A stretch of 53,219 nt of DNA from Flavobacteriaceae bacterium (GCA_028825365.1 JAPKAF010000004.1:1-53219); one strand, 5' to 3'; positions 44,522-53,114 are shown, counted from the stretch's first letter. The notes: generated by a model from the sequence alone, not told the origin. Numbers and translations: made by a program.

Positions 44522-46813
44522 TTATTTATTATTAACCCAGTTTAATGTTTCCTCGGAAAGTATATGATTAGGCACATAATGAGTTTCTTCAACAACTACG
44601 TGCCTTTTATTCTCATTATCTAAATTTAAAAGATTGTAAAGTGGTAATTGTGAGGACTGATAAGGAAAAAAGTAATCATACCTCCCATTAAGTAGCAGGG
44701 TAGGTGTTTTTACTCTTGCGGCATATTTTTCAGGCTGTATTTCTTCTCTCACATCATCTAATGAAATCCCACCAATAGATAAAATACCAGTTTTAAACCT
44801 TTCTTCTATTGCCAGTATATTAACACCCATTTGTCCGCCCCAACTTACGCCTAGATAGTGGGGTTCATAGCCGTGTTTGATTGCGTAATCTACAGCATAT
44901 CTAACTTCTTTAACCCAGTTAATCGAATGATCTCTATAATTCATAGATCGATTACCAATGTCTGTTTTCATACCATCTTTTCGTGAATAAGTACTTAAAT
45001 ATTCTGGGTAAATTATATCAATACCAGATGCTAAAATATTATCAAAAAAGTCTGAATAAACTATTTTGTCGCGATAAAGAGCAGATGATCCCGGAAAATA
45101 TATTATAGCTATTTTAGATTTTACATCAGGATTTGCCTGTAGATTGTGAATCGGCAGTATGCTATTATCATAAATAATATCAGATGAATGACAAAAATAA
45201 TCTCGATCAACTACTTGTGTGACTTCGTTATCTTTGAAACGAATATTTTCTTTATCATACAAATACAAGCTTTTAATTACTTCCCACTCCTTATCTGTAG
45301 TTTGAAAATTTTCGTAAAAATTTCGTAACTTTTCGCGTTTATAAAAAATATCACCAGAACTATCCGATTCTAGTTTTTTAACAAGCCTAACTCCGTTGTA
45401 TGAAGATCTATCCCAAGCATTTTGAGAAAACCATTCAAAAGGAACGTAAGTGTCATCGGCATAAGATCCACCAAGAATACCTTTAGAGTAGTCATCTTTA
45501 AAGCTATTACTGACCCACTCCCTAACATTACCCGCCATATCATATATCCCATTATAATTTACAGATTTGGATTCAATCCTTGAATTAGTAAAATTGTAGG
45601 AATTAATATTAGCATTCATTAAAACCTTGTTTGGCTTCTGTCTGTCAAATGCATAAAACCATTCAGCTAAACTAGGAAGTGACTTTCCTTTAAATTTAGC
45701 AAAAGCATAAGCTTCATACCAGGAAATACCGGTAACCGGGTATAAGTCTTTACCTTTCTCATAATTTCCTTGATGCCAATCTTTTGGTGAAGGAAAATTT
45801 GACTTATCAACAAAACTTATTTTAACTTGATTAAAAGTAATTGAAACTCCTTCATGCATTAAATCAGACGGCCAGTACTCTTCAACGTAATAACCATTTG
45901 AATCAACAAATTCTTTATATTCTTTATTAGAGACTTCATATTTGTCCATATAAAATGGCTTAACGACTAAGTTTTCATAGGATTTAGAATAATTTGTATT
46001 TCCAAGGAATAATTCCATTTCAGGAAAGTACACCCCTTCTTCATCTGTTTTATTATCCAACGAAATGTTCATCTGGCTAAGATTAGAAGCTCTGGAAAAA
46101 AAGCTGAAAGTTTCTTTCCCTTCTTGCTGTAACTTTATTTGAGTCTTAGTTTTACTAATTTTTGATGAAAATAAAATAGATGAATCATTAATCTTATCTA
46201 AATAAACCCATTCATTCCAGTCTGTGGTTCGCCAGTAAATATCATACTTTCTTAACTGAGAACTAATTGTAATAGTATCATTGACTAGTAAATCATCGTA
46301 AAGAATATTATTTATTTTAGCATATTCACTTAACATTAATTTTTTATTATCAGCAGAGGACGTATCAATTATATTTATGTATGGAATAGCAAGAATTAAA
46401 ATAAATATAAATAAGATAGAATATATTAAATACGAAAAGCTTGTCTTGTTTTGAATAACTGAAATAATAGCACCTTTAAACTGCCTAATTAATTTCACAT
46501 TATTTAGGGATGCATTAGGACTGTAGCCAAACTCATCTTTAAAAGATTTTGAGAAATAGGAAAGGGAAGAAAAACCTGAATCATAGGCAATTTCTGAGAC
46601 ATTTTTATCTCCTTTTTTTAATAACTTTTGCGCATGATCTAGTCGGTAAAACCTTATATAATTAGATAAAGATCTTTGTGTTTTGGATTTAATAGCATCA
46701 CGAGCAGTCTTTTTATCAAGACCTGTGTTATCTAATAATTGAGAAGTTGAATACTTACTGTCTTTGAAGTTTATTTGGATGTCATTTAAGACAATTTCAT
46801 AATTATTTTTCAT
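44522..46813 (-). CDS. Membrane-spanning AraC regulator fused to FGE/SUMF1 and alpha/beta-hydrolase domains
   Basis: A 763-residue four-part fusion. Residues about 20-105 are an AraC-type DNA-binding domain (second helix-turn-helix NVSEIAYDSGFSSLSYFSKS, then FKDEFGYSP). One membrane helix follows (about 125-148). Residues about 260-480 are an FGE/SUMF1-like domain (YPVTGISWYEAYAFAKFKG, YDMAGNVREWV, GVRLVKK). Residues about 560-763 are an alpha/beta hydrolase with GVSWGG (Ser657), Asp713 and His745 as a full triad. The predicted topology puts DNA binding in the cytoplasm and both other domains in the periplasm. A strong terminator lies 17 nt upstream of the ATG. I infer a one-component sensor; ligand and targets are unknown. 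Confidence 0.85.
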   Translation of the reverse strand: MKNNYEIVLNDIQINFKDSKYSTSQLLDNTGLDKKTARDAIKSKTQRSLSNYIRFYRLDHAQKLLKKGDKNVSEIAYDSGFSSLSYFSKSFKDEFGYSPNASLNNVKLIRQFKGAIISVIQNKTSFSYLIYSILFIFILILAIPYINIIDTSSADNKKLMLSEYAKINNILYDDLLVNDTITISSQLRKYDIYWRTTDWNEWVYLDKINDSSILFSSKISKTKTQIKLQQEGKETFSFFSRASNLSQMNISLDNKTDEEGVYFPEMELFLGNTNYSKSYENLVVKPFYMDKYEVSNKEYKEFVDSNGYYVEEYWPSDLMHEGVSITFNQVKISFVDKSNFPSPKDWHQGNYEKGKDLYPVTGISWYEAYAFAKFKGKSLPSLAEWFYAFDRQKPNKVLMNANINSYNFTNSRIESKSVNYNGIYDMAGNVREWVSNSFKDDYSKGILGGSYADDTYVPFEWFSQNAWDRSSYNGVRLVKKLESDSSGDIFYKREKLRNFYENFQTTDKEWEVIKSLYLYDKENIRFKDNEVTQVVDRDYFCHSSDIIYDNSILPIHNLQANPDVKSKIAIIYFPGSSALYRDKIVYSDFFDNILASGIDIIYPEYLSTYSRKDGMKTDIGNRSMNYRDHSINWVKEVRYAVDYAIKHGYEPHYLGVSWGGQMGVNILAIEERFKTGILSIGGISLDDVREEIQPEKYAARVKTPTLLLNGRYDYFFPYQSSQLPLYNLLNLDNENKRHVVVEETHYVPNHILSEETLNWVNNK

Positions 46814-46830
46814 ATGATTTTGGGGGAGTT

Positions 46831-46870
46831 AAAAAAAACTCTCATACAAAGTGTAATCAATGTATGAGAG
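46831..46870 (-). terminator. Rho-independent terminator after the 249-residue secreted protein gene
   Basis: On the minus strand a perfect 10-bp stem (CTCTCATACA / TGTATGAGAG, 12-nt loop) is followed directly by eight U. It begins 8 nt past the stop of the gene at 46879 and ends 17 nt before the start of the AraC fusion gene, which is read in the same direction. It may work as a partial terminator or attenuator between the two. Confidence 0.9.
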
Positions 46871-46878
46871 AGTAAATA

Positions 46879-47628
46879 TTACATGTCTGCAACAGGTGAA
46901 CTTAAATCAGGTAACCATCTCCATATTTCGGAGTAATTTCCCCACATTTCAAGGCTACTGTCAAAGAGCGCTTGATCGGTATCAAACGAATTTGCACCAA
47001 ACATTTCGTTATAAGCATCGATAACTTTCATCCAAACAATATTTTCATTGTCGAATCCTGAATAGTCAACATGGCTGTAAAAAACAATTACATGTCCTGA
47101 GCTACCACCAACTGTAGTGTTCCAAACATTTAAACTTATAGAAGTATCTTTAAGTGACGAAGCAGCTTTAGCTACATTGTTTCTAAATTTCCAAAAATGA
47201 GCTCCTTTGCCTCTTTTTATGTTGTAATGTAAGACTTTAGAAACTCTATTTGTTCCTCTACTTACATTATCAAAACTAGCCATTTCATTAAGACTAATGT
47301 ATTCAGTACCACCAACATTGTTTATTAATGGAGAAACATTTTCATTCCAATATTTGTAACCGTCTGAATCATATCCATCTAAAGAAGCCATAGTCGGCCC
47401 AACTCCAAATCTAATTAGCTGTTGTGCTCTATCTCCTGCTTCAACTTGAAAAGTATAAATAAGCTCACCATCTGCTTTACTGTTGTATTTTTTTGTCTTT
47501 TTCGCTATAGAGGTTTTTGCATTTTGCATCTCCCCTTTATTAACTTTATAATAAGACATCCAGCCTTCTTGGCTATTAGCACTGAAACATAGAGTTAGTG
47601 CCAGAATAAATAAAATTGATTTTTTCAT
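46879..47628 (-). CDS. Secreted protein of unknown function (249 residues)
   Basis: I do not recognise this family. The ATG at 47628 gives a clean signal peptide (MKKSILFILALTLCFSANSQ); an upstream TTG frame start is not credible. The mature part has no cysteine and is rich in Trp, Tyr, Asn and Ser. Late in the chain is an SGHVIVFYSHVDYSGFDNEN stretch, and the end is aromatic (MWGNYSEIWRWLPDL). It looks like a single folded periplasmic or secreted domain. It lies 118 nt downstream of hmuY on the same strand and is closed by its own terminator. Confidence 0.75.
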   Translation of the reverse strand: MKKSILFILALTLCFSANSQEGWMSYYKVNKGEMQNAKTSIAKKTKKYNSKADGELIYTFQVEAGDRAQQLIRFGVGPTMASLDGYDSDGYKYWNENVSPLINNVGGTEYISLNEMASFDNVSRGTNRVSKVLHYNIKRGKGAHFWKFRNNVAKAASSLKDTSISLNVWNTTVGGSSGHVIVFYSHVDYSGFDNENIVWMKVIDAYNEMFGANSFDTDQALFDSSLEMWGNYSEIWRWLPDLSSPVADM

Positions 47629-47746
47629 TTGTTTGTTTTTTAAATTGAATATATAATTTAACAATTTAATACTTATACTAATAATACAAACTATAAAATT
47701 GTTTTAACTATTCGAAATAACCTTTTAATCTACAGAACAGAAGGAG

Positions 47747-48367
47747 TTAAAAAGTCAAAATTCCATTTGGTTGATAAATATAATTAAACGTATAGAACCT
47801 AGAAGCATGAACTGATGAGTCTGGATCGCTAGGTGCATTTTCATAATAACTTAGTATCTCCATTTTTGCATAAAAATTATCATTAGTTCTAAATACCAAT
47901 ACTTTTCCTGGAATAGGAGTGATTAGGTAGGAAGGCCCACCTGAGTAATTATACCAGCCATTATCACTTCCAGTCGCTATAGCATAACCAGAATCAGAGT
48001 CTGTAATTAGTAAAGTGGGATCTACTTCGTTAACAGAAACAAAAGTTCCATTTTCAATATAGGCTGCTGCTTGACCTGTTCTATTTGGTTCATCAATAGT
48101 TCCCAAAGAAGTTCCCCCATTTACAATAATAGATGTACCTCTAAATGCAATATCCCAATCCGTTTCGCTAGTTGTAATTTGACCTGTTGCAAACTCAAAT
48201 TTCGTAAATTCTCCAGTAATTGGCTGACCCTGACCTCCAGACTGAGGTGCATATAAATTAGAAACAGTTATAGAGAGAATATCATTAAGTGGAGGATCTG
48301 TTGTTTTTTCGCAGGAGTAAAACCCAGTTAATAGAATTAATAATATAAATAGTTTAATTGTTTTCAT
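47747..48367 (-). CDS. hmuY: HmuY-family (heme-binding) lipoprotein
   Basis: A surface or periplasmic lipoprotein of 206 residues, with a lipoprotein signal ending in GFYSC (Cys19) and then an acidic start. The HmuY fold is marked by ITTSETDWDIAF (about 64-75) and the C-terminal RFYTFNYIYQPNG (about 190-202). HmuY of Porphyromonas gingivalis captures heme and hands it to its TonB receptor. Here only one histidine (His187) and one internal Met (Met169) exist in the mature protein, so a bis-His heme site is impossible. It lies 10 nt behind the receptor gene, in one operon. Confidence 0.85.
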   Translation of the reverse strand: MKTIKLFILLILLTGFYSCEKTTDPPLNDILSITVSNLYAPQSGGQGQPITGEFTKFEFATGQITTSETDWDIAFRGTSIIVNGGTSLGTIDEPNRTGQAAAYIENGTFVSVNEVDPTLLITDSDSGYAIATGSDNGWYNYSGGPSYLITPIPGKVLVFRTNDNFYAKMEILSYYENAPSDPDSSVHASRFYTFNYIYQPNGILTF

Positions 48368-48377
48368 AGTTTGAAAT

Positions 48378-50465
48378 TTAAAATTGAATATTAAGTTTTG
48401 TGTATATAATTCTACCAGAAATATTACTGATATTTTGAGTGTCTGTGAAATTTAATAAATTGTCTACCCCAATAGCTATATTGTAATTTTTGTTTAGTTT
48501 TTTATTAATTGCAGAATCAATAATAATGTAACTATTAACAAAAGTGTCAAAACTGTCTAAATAACCATTCCCATTCCCATCCAATAAACCATACTTACTT
48601 CTGTATGTGAGTCTAATATTAGAGTCGATGTTTGAATTTATACTTTTATAATATAGTTTTAAGTTAGCAGTGTGTCTTGATCTATTAAAGAGCCCGAAAT
48701 AATCACTTTTATTTAATTCAAATGATGGAGACGACGGGTTTTCTCGAGCAAATACTTCTCCATTTTCAAAGGAATTAACCGCTTCTTTATCAAACGCATA
48801 TAGTAGCTGATAGCCAGTTGATAATTTAAAATTATTGCTTGGCTTCCAATTCATACTAAACTCTAATCCTTGAGTGTAAACTTCATTTATGTTAAAATAA
48901 CTAAATACATTTTGTCCATTAGTTTTATTAGCGATAACTCTTGTGTCAATTAAGTTTTTAATTGAGTTTTTGAAAAGGTTGAATTCAAATTTCAATTTAG
49001 AATTAAAATAATAATCAGATCCAAGGTTAATACCTATAGAGCTTTCAGGGTTCAGGTTTTTTTCAAATTCTGAAACTGGAACAATAATGTTAGCTATCTG
49101 TCCCTGCTCTTGTAAAATAGGAATTGCTGTACTTACTGCATTATATCCAAGAACAGTGTATCCAATAGTTGCGTTAGTAAAGTCAAAATAAAGCTGCCTA
49201 AAATCAGGGGCTTTAAAACCATAGCCTAGTGACCCTTTTACAGATAATTGGTTATTAAGTTTATGTCTAAAAGCAATTTTTGGGCTCAATTGTGATTTAT
49301 ACTTACTATGACTATCAAAGCGAGCTCCGATAATAATATTTAGATTATCATTTGGTTTTACATCGTGCTGAACAAAAATATATGGTGAGTTAAAAATTGG
49401 ATTTAGAGTAAAGTAAGATCGGTCTAATGTTTCATGCTTTAAGCCCATACCCGAAATAAATACACTGTTTGAAGAAAATGTATACGTAGTCCTAATTTCC
49501 GGCTTAAGTAAAAGTTGATCGTAAAACCCTTCACTAAATCTTATTCCATTAGTATTATCGTCAAGAAATTCATTTGCTTTATATCTAGTAGCATAGAACT
49601 CAAAATGTATTTTCAACTTATTATTATAAATATGTTTCAGCTGCAAGTGAGTATTCCATTCCCTTATATTACTCTTCCCTTCTAATATTTCTGAGGCCAC
49701 ATAGTCTTGCTTTTGAGAATAGTATTTAGCTGAAAAATAAAGGTCTGTATTTACTGATAAATCATAAGTTAATTTTGAACTAAACGTATAATTAGTAAAA
49801 GGTTCAACCGTATTTAAAACCTCGCTTTCAGTTAGGTTATACCCACCACTACTTAAGCTATTAATGTAAGTGCTAATCCCGAATTTATTTTTTTTATAGT
49901 TTAAAGAAGCTCCTATATCATTAGTCTTATGAGTCGCAGCCCTATAGTTTAAATCCCCACTAAAACCATCTTTTGGAGTATTTGTAATAATATTAATAAC
50001 TCCAGCTAAAGCTGCACTACCATAAAGACTAGACGAAGCGCCTTTGACTATATCAATTTGCTTAATGTTTCCAAGGCTAAATCGTTTCAGATCTAAAGTT
50101 CCTGACAAACGACCTATCACAGGTGCTCCATCAATTAGAATTAAAGTATACTGAGAGTCAAGTCCTTGCATCTGAATCCCCTCACCACCTCCAAAATCAG
50201 AAACTGTAATTAGTCCGGTTTGTTCGTTTAAAATATCATTTAGTCTTAATGAGTTTGTTGATTTTATTTCTGATTCTGTAATAATTTGTACCGGAAATGG
50301 TAACGCTGAAGATTTTCTTGGGGTTCTTGTTGCTGTAACTAATATTTGATCTAAAAAGTTAGTAGAAACAGTATCAAGGGTAATGTTAACTTTTTCTTGA
50401 GAGAAACTAATATTTACAAAAAATATTAAAAAATAAATACAAAAATAATTTTTATTTAGAATCAT
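48378..50465 (-). CDS. TonB-dependent receptor, probably for heme
   Basis: An outer-membrane active-transport channel of 695 residues: signal peptide (1-22) and plug domain (about 35-165, with VTATRTPRKSSALPFPVQII and VKGASSSLYGSAALAGVINI). A 22-strand barrel follows, ending in aromatic Phe (YTKLNIQF). A GFKAPDFRQLY stretch followed later by NLNPESS recalls the FRAP/NPNL region of heme receptors. With hmuY 10 nt downstream the substrate is probably heme or a heme protein. Energy would come from a TonB-ExbB-ExbD complex. Transcription starts from the divergent promoter region at 50466-50534. Confidence 0.9.
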   Translation of the reverse strand: MILNKNYFCIYFLIFFVNISFSQEKVNITLDTVSTNFLDQILVTATRTPRKSSALPFPVQIITESEIKSTNSLRLNDILNEQTGLITVSDFGGGEGIQMQGLDSQYTLILIDGAPVIGRLSGTLDLKRFSLGNIKQIDIVKGASSSLYGSAALAGVINIITNTPKDGFSGDLNYRAATHKTNDIGASLNYKKNKFGISTYINSLSSGGYNLTESEVLNTVEPFTNYTFSSKLTYDLSVNTDLYFSAKYYSQKQDYVASEILEGKSNIREWNTHLQLKHIYNNKLKIHFEFYATRYKANEFLDDNTNGIRFSEGFYDQLLLKPEIRTTYTFSSNSVFISGMGLKHETLDRSYFTLNPIFNSPYIFVQHDVKPNDNLNIIIGARFDSHSKYKSQLSPKIAFRHKLNNQLSVKGSLGYGFKAPDFRQLYFDFTNATIGYTVLGYNAVSTAIPILQEQGQIANIIVPVSEFEKNLNPESSIGINLGSDYYFNSKLKFEFNLFKNSIKNLIDTRVIANKTNGQNVFSYFNINEVYTQGLEFSMNWKPSNNFKLSTGYQLLYAFDKEAVNSFENGEVFARENPSSPSFELNKSDYFGLFNRSRHTANLKLYYKSINSNIDSNIRLTYRSKYGLLDGNGNGYLDSFDTFVNSYIIIDSAINKKLNKNYNIAIGVDNLLNFTDTQNISNISGRIIYTKLNIQF

Positions 50466-50522
50466 TCTTAATTAAATTTGTAGCAAATATATAAATTATA
50501 TTGACTTTATCTAATTAAGAAT
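50464..50522. promoter_or_regulatory. Divergent control region with 11-bp inverted repeat
   Basis: ATTCTTAATTA at 50464-50474 and its exact reverse complement TAATTAAGAAT at 50512-50522 frame the gap between the TonB receptor and the DUF6607 gene. Inside lie two opposed TAnnTTTG boxes: TATATTTG on the minus strand (50484-50491, 18 nt before the receptor start) and TAAATTTG on the plus strand (about 50472-50479). Their arrangement also makes a small dyad, ATTTG-TAG-CAAAT. This is a good candidate operator for joint control, for example by iron or heme. Confidence 0.55.
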
Positions 50523-50534
50523 ATTAAAAATACG

Positions 50535-51449
50535 ATGATGAAAAAAACTATATTAATACCAATATTGATTTTAGCTTTTAGCTTTTCGGCAAATAGTCAA
50601 AACAAGAAAAAACAAGACAAAGAGGCTATAAAAAAAATGTGTGGATGCTTTGAAGTTGAGTTTAATTTTGCCGAAACTTTTAAATACTCAAAAGATTCAA
50701 CCTATGTCCCATCTAAAAATAAAACAACTGGCGGTTTAGAATGGGCTCAACTAGTTGACGATGATAAAAATAAAATATCAATTCAACATATATTGCTTGT
50801 CGGACCTGAATCTTCCCCTTATATAATGAAGCATTGGAAGCAAGATTGGATTTATGAAAATAGAGACTTTCACATGTACAACGGAGATAACACATGGAAG
50901 TATGAAACTAAAGAAAAAGAAAGTGTAAAAAGACAATGGACACAAAAAGTATATCAAGTTGATGACAGTCCTAGATACGAGGGGTCTTCCTCTTGGGTTC
51001 ACGTAGACGGGAAAAGTTATTGGGAAAACACTACTGATGCTCCCTTACCAAGAAGAGAGTATAGTCAAAGAAATGATTACAATATAACAGTTAGAGGAAA
51101 CAGACAAGAAATCACTAAGGATGGATGGGTACATGATCAAGATAATAGTAAAGTTATAAGAGAAGAGGATAAAGAAGATATTGTTGTAGCTAAAGAAAAG
51201 GGGTATAACTTTTACAAAAAAGTAGACGATAGCAAATGTTTAGCAGCAGCAAGTTGGTGGATTGAAAATTATTCCAAATGGGAGACCGTAAGAAGTAAAT
51301 GGAATGAAATATATTCTAGAAAATCGAATTTAGAACTACATTCTAAGGTAGACGGTAAACCCTTGTATAGTTATTTATTTGATGATGCAATGGTTGATAA
51401 AGAGATAATAAATAAGACAATTGAATCCTTTATAAATAAGATTAAATGA
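50535..51449 (+). CDS. DUF6607 family secreted protein
   Basis: A 304-residue exported protein of unknown function. It has a signal peptide (1-22, ending SANSQ), a Lys-rich start, then KKMCGCFEVEFNFAETF (Cys36 and Cys38). A Trp/Tyr-rich central region follows (GPESSPYIMKHWKQDWIYEN, SWVHVDGKSYWENT), with DDSKCLAAASWWIEN near 240. The Trp/Tyr/His-rich nature is compatible with a lipocalin-like or heme-binding role, but that is inference. It heads the divergent operon facing the TonB receptor, and its stop overlaps the reductase start in ATGA, so translation is coupled. Confidence 0.82.
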   Translation: MMKKTILIPILILAFSFSANSQNKKKQDKEAIKKMCGCFEVEFNFAETFKYSKDSTYVPSKNKTTGGLEWAQLVDDDKNKISIQHILLVGPESSPYIMKHWKQDWIYENRDFHMYNGDNTWKYETKEKESVKRQWTQKVYQVDDSPRYEGSSSWVHVDGKSYWENTTDAPLPRREYSQRNDYNITVRGNRQEITKDGWVHDQDNSKVIREEDKEDIVVAKEKGYNFYKKVDDSKCLAAASWWIENYSKWETVRSKWNEIYSRKSNLELHSKVDGKPLYSYLFDDAMVDKEIINKTIESFINKIK

Positions 51450-52747
51450 CAGGCTTATTAATTCTAATACCTATAATAATTGCTCTTACAATTTTTATAA
51501 CCAATTATAATTCAAAGAATAAAAAAGACAAAAAAACAGATGTCTTTGAGAATAAATTCACGAAGGATGAAAGTGAATTTGTGATTCTTTTAGGTTCCGA
51601 GACAAGCTCCACTATTGGATTTGCATCTCTGTTTAAAGATGCTTTATTATCACTAGATAAAAAAGTGTTTCTCTCAAATTTGAATGATTATTCAAGCTAT
51701 AAAAAAGCAAAACAATTAATTGTATTTACTGCAACTTTTGGAGCTGGAGAAGCGCCAAGTAATGCAGACAATTTTGAAAAACTATTTAATGAATTAAAAA
51801 TAAAGAATAAGTTAAAGTATTCAGTGCTTGGTTTTGGATCTTTAGCATACCCAGATTATTGTCAATATGCTATAGATGTTGATAATATGTTTAAAGGGAA
51901 TGCAAATTTTTCAAAAGTTTTAGATTTATATAAAATAAACTCCCAATCAATGGAAGCATTTAAAGATTGGTTAAACTTATGGGGCTCAAAAAATAATCTA
52001 ACCCCAATTATTAAAACCAAAAAAAGAATCACACTAAAAAAAGATAAAAGCTTTGTGATTGAATCTAAAACAAAATCAAACATTGACAATACATTCATGC
52101 TTAGTTTAAGAGCAGAGAAGAAAAAAATAAGATTTAAATCTGGAGACTTGTTTGCTCTAAATTTAAATAATGAAGATGAAAGAATATATTCCATAGGAAA
52201 AATAAATAAGAATATTGTTTTAAGTGTTAAACTTCATGAGAATGGAATTGGATCTAACTATCTAAACAATCTAAATGTTGATGATATTATTAAAGGATCT
52301 ATACAAAAGAACTTTGACTTTAACTTTCCTTCTTATGCAAAAAAATTAATATTAATTGCTAATGGAACTGGAATAGCACCATTCTTAGGCCTGATTGGCG
52401 AGAATAAAAACTTGATTGATGTCCATTTGTTTTGGGGAGGGAGAACAAAAGAATCCTTTGAGATTTATAAAGAAAGTATATCGGAAAATTTAAATAATGG
52501 AAAACTAAAAGAAATACAAATAGCTTATTCAAAGGAAACCAATTCAAGTTATGTTCAAGATTTAATTATAAAAAATGAAGGTTTAGTTGTAGATAGTTTA
52601 AAAAATGAAGGAGTTATTATGATTTGCGGGTCGGTTAATATGCAAAAAGAGGTAATTGATGTTTTATCCGAGATATCAATTAATAAGTTAAAAAATCCTC
52701 TTAGCGAATATGAAAACATGGAACAAATTAAAATGGATTGTTATTAA
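51446..52747 (+). CDS. Membrane-anchored flavodoxin-FNR diflavin reductase
   Basis: A 433-residue NADPH-dependent reductase. One N-terminal membrane helix (about 3-19) anchors it, a basic linker follows, then a flavodoxin domain (about 45-180; LLGSETSSTIG for FMN phosphate, FTATFGAGEAPSNADNF, GFGSLAYPDYC). An FNR-type FAD/NADPH module completes it, with RIYSIGK for FAD, ANGTGIAPFLGLI and MICGSVNMQKEVI. It ends in KMDCY, the terminal aromatic that stacks on FAD in this family. It resembles sulfite-reductase and cytochrome P450 reductases. Between DUF6607 and DUF6686 and facing a heme receptor, it may feed electrons to heme release or breakdown; that is inference. Confidence 0.88.
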   Translation: MTGLLILIPIIIALTIFITNYNSKNKKDKKTDVFENKFTKDESEFVILLGSETSSTIGFASLFKDALLSLDKKVFLSNLNDYSSYKKAKQLIVFTATFGAGEAPSNADNFEKLFNELKIKNKLKYSVLGFGSLAYPDYCQYAIDVDNMFKGNANFSKVLDLYKINSQSMEAFKDWLNLWGSKNNLTPIIKTKKRITLKKDKSFVIESKTKSNIDNTFMLSLRAEKKKIRFKSGDLFALNLNNEDERIYSIGKINKNIVLSVKLHENGIGSNYLNNLNVDDIIKGSIQKNFDFNFPSYAKKLILIANGTGIAPFLGLIGENKNLIDVHLFWGGRTKESFEIYKESISENLNNGKLKEIQIAYSKETNSSYVQDLIIKNEGLVVDSLKNEGVIMICGSVNMQKEVIDVLSEISINKLKNPLSEYENMEQIKMDCY

Positions 52748-52759
52748 TCAAAAAAAGAT

Positions 52760-53110
52760 ATGTGTAAAGAAATAAAAATAGTATCTAAAATAAAAGATGG
52801 AGAAATTCTAAAATGCAATACTTGTAATTCCTTTACTCTTACTTACAGAAATTTATTTTTTGAGTTTTCTCCACCTGAGTTTGATAATTTTAAAAAATAC
52901 ATCTCTAAAATAGATGTTAATTATTGGGAAGATAATTCATGTATAAAAACTAAAAGAAAAGTTTTTATACCCACTCAGCAGGAGAATCTTATTTTAATGT
53001 TTCACAAGAAGGAAATTAAAGATTTAAAAATTTTATTGAATATTAACGATAGTGAAAAATTTGTTATTTTAAATTCAAATCAAATAGACTTTGATATAGT
53101 TTATAATTAA
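52760..53110 (+). CDS. DUF6686 family protein
   Basis: A 116-residue cytoplasmic protein of unknown function. It opens with a CxxC pair in LKCNTCNSFTLTYRNLFFEF, like half of a zinc ribbon. Then come FSPPEFDNFKKYI and a central NYWEDNSCIKTKRKVFIPT, then a short strand-helix end. Two further lone cysteines (Cys2 and one near 60) may help bind metal. It lies 12 nt after the reductase and is the third gene of the operon. A regulatory or chaperone role would be a guess. Confidence 0.78.
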   Translation: MCKEIKIVSKIKDGEILKCNTCNSFTLTYRNLFFEFSPPEFDNFKKYISKIDVNYWEDNSCIKTKRKVFIPTQQENLILMFHKKEIKDLKILLNINDSEKFVILNSNQIDFDIVYN

Positions 53111-53114
53111 TCTT

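Noticed and set aside
44522-46813. AraC fusion as an artefact of two merged genes
   Set aside because: The frame is open throughout 763 codons, the linker between domains contains a clean membrane helix, and no internal start with promoter features separates the parts.
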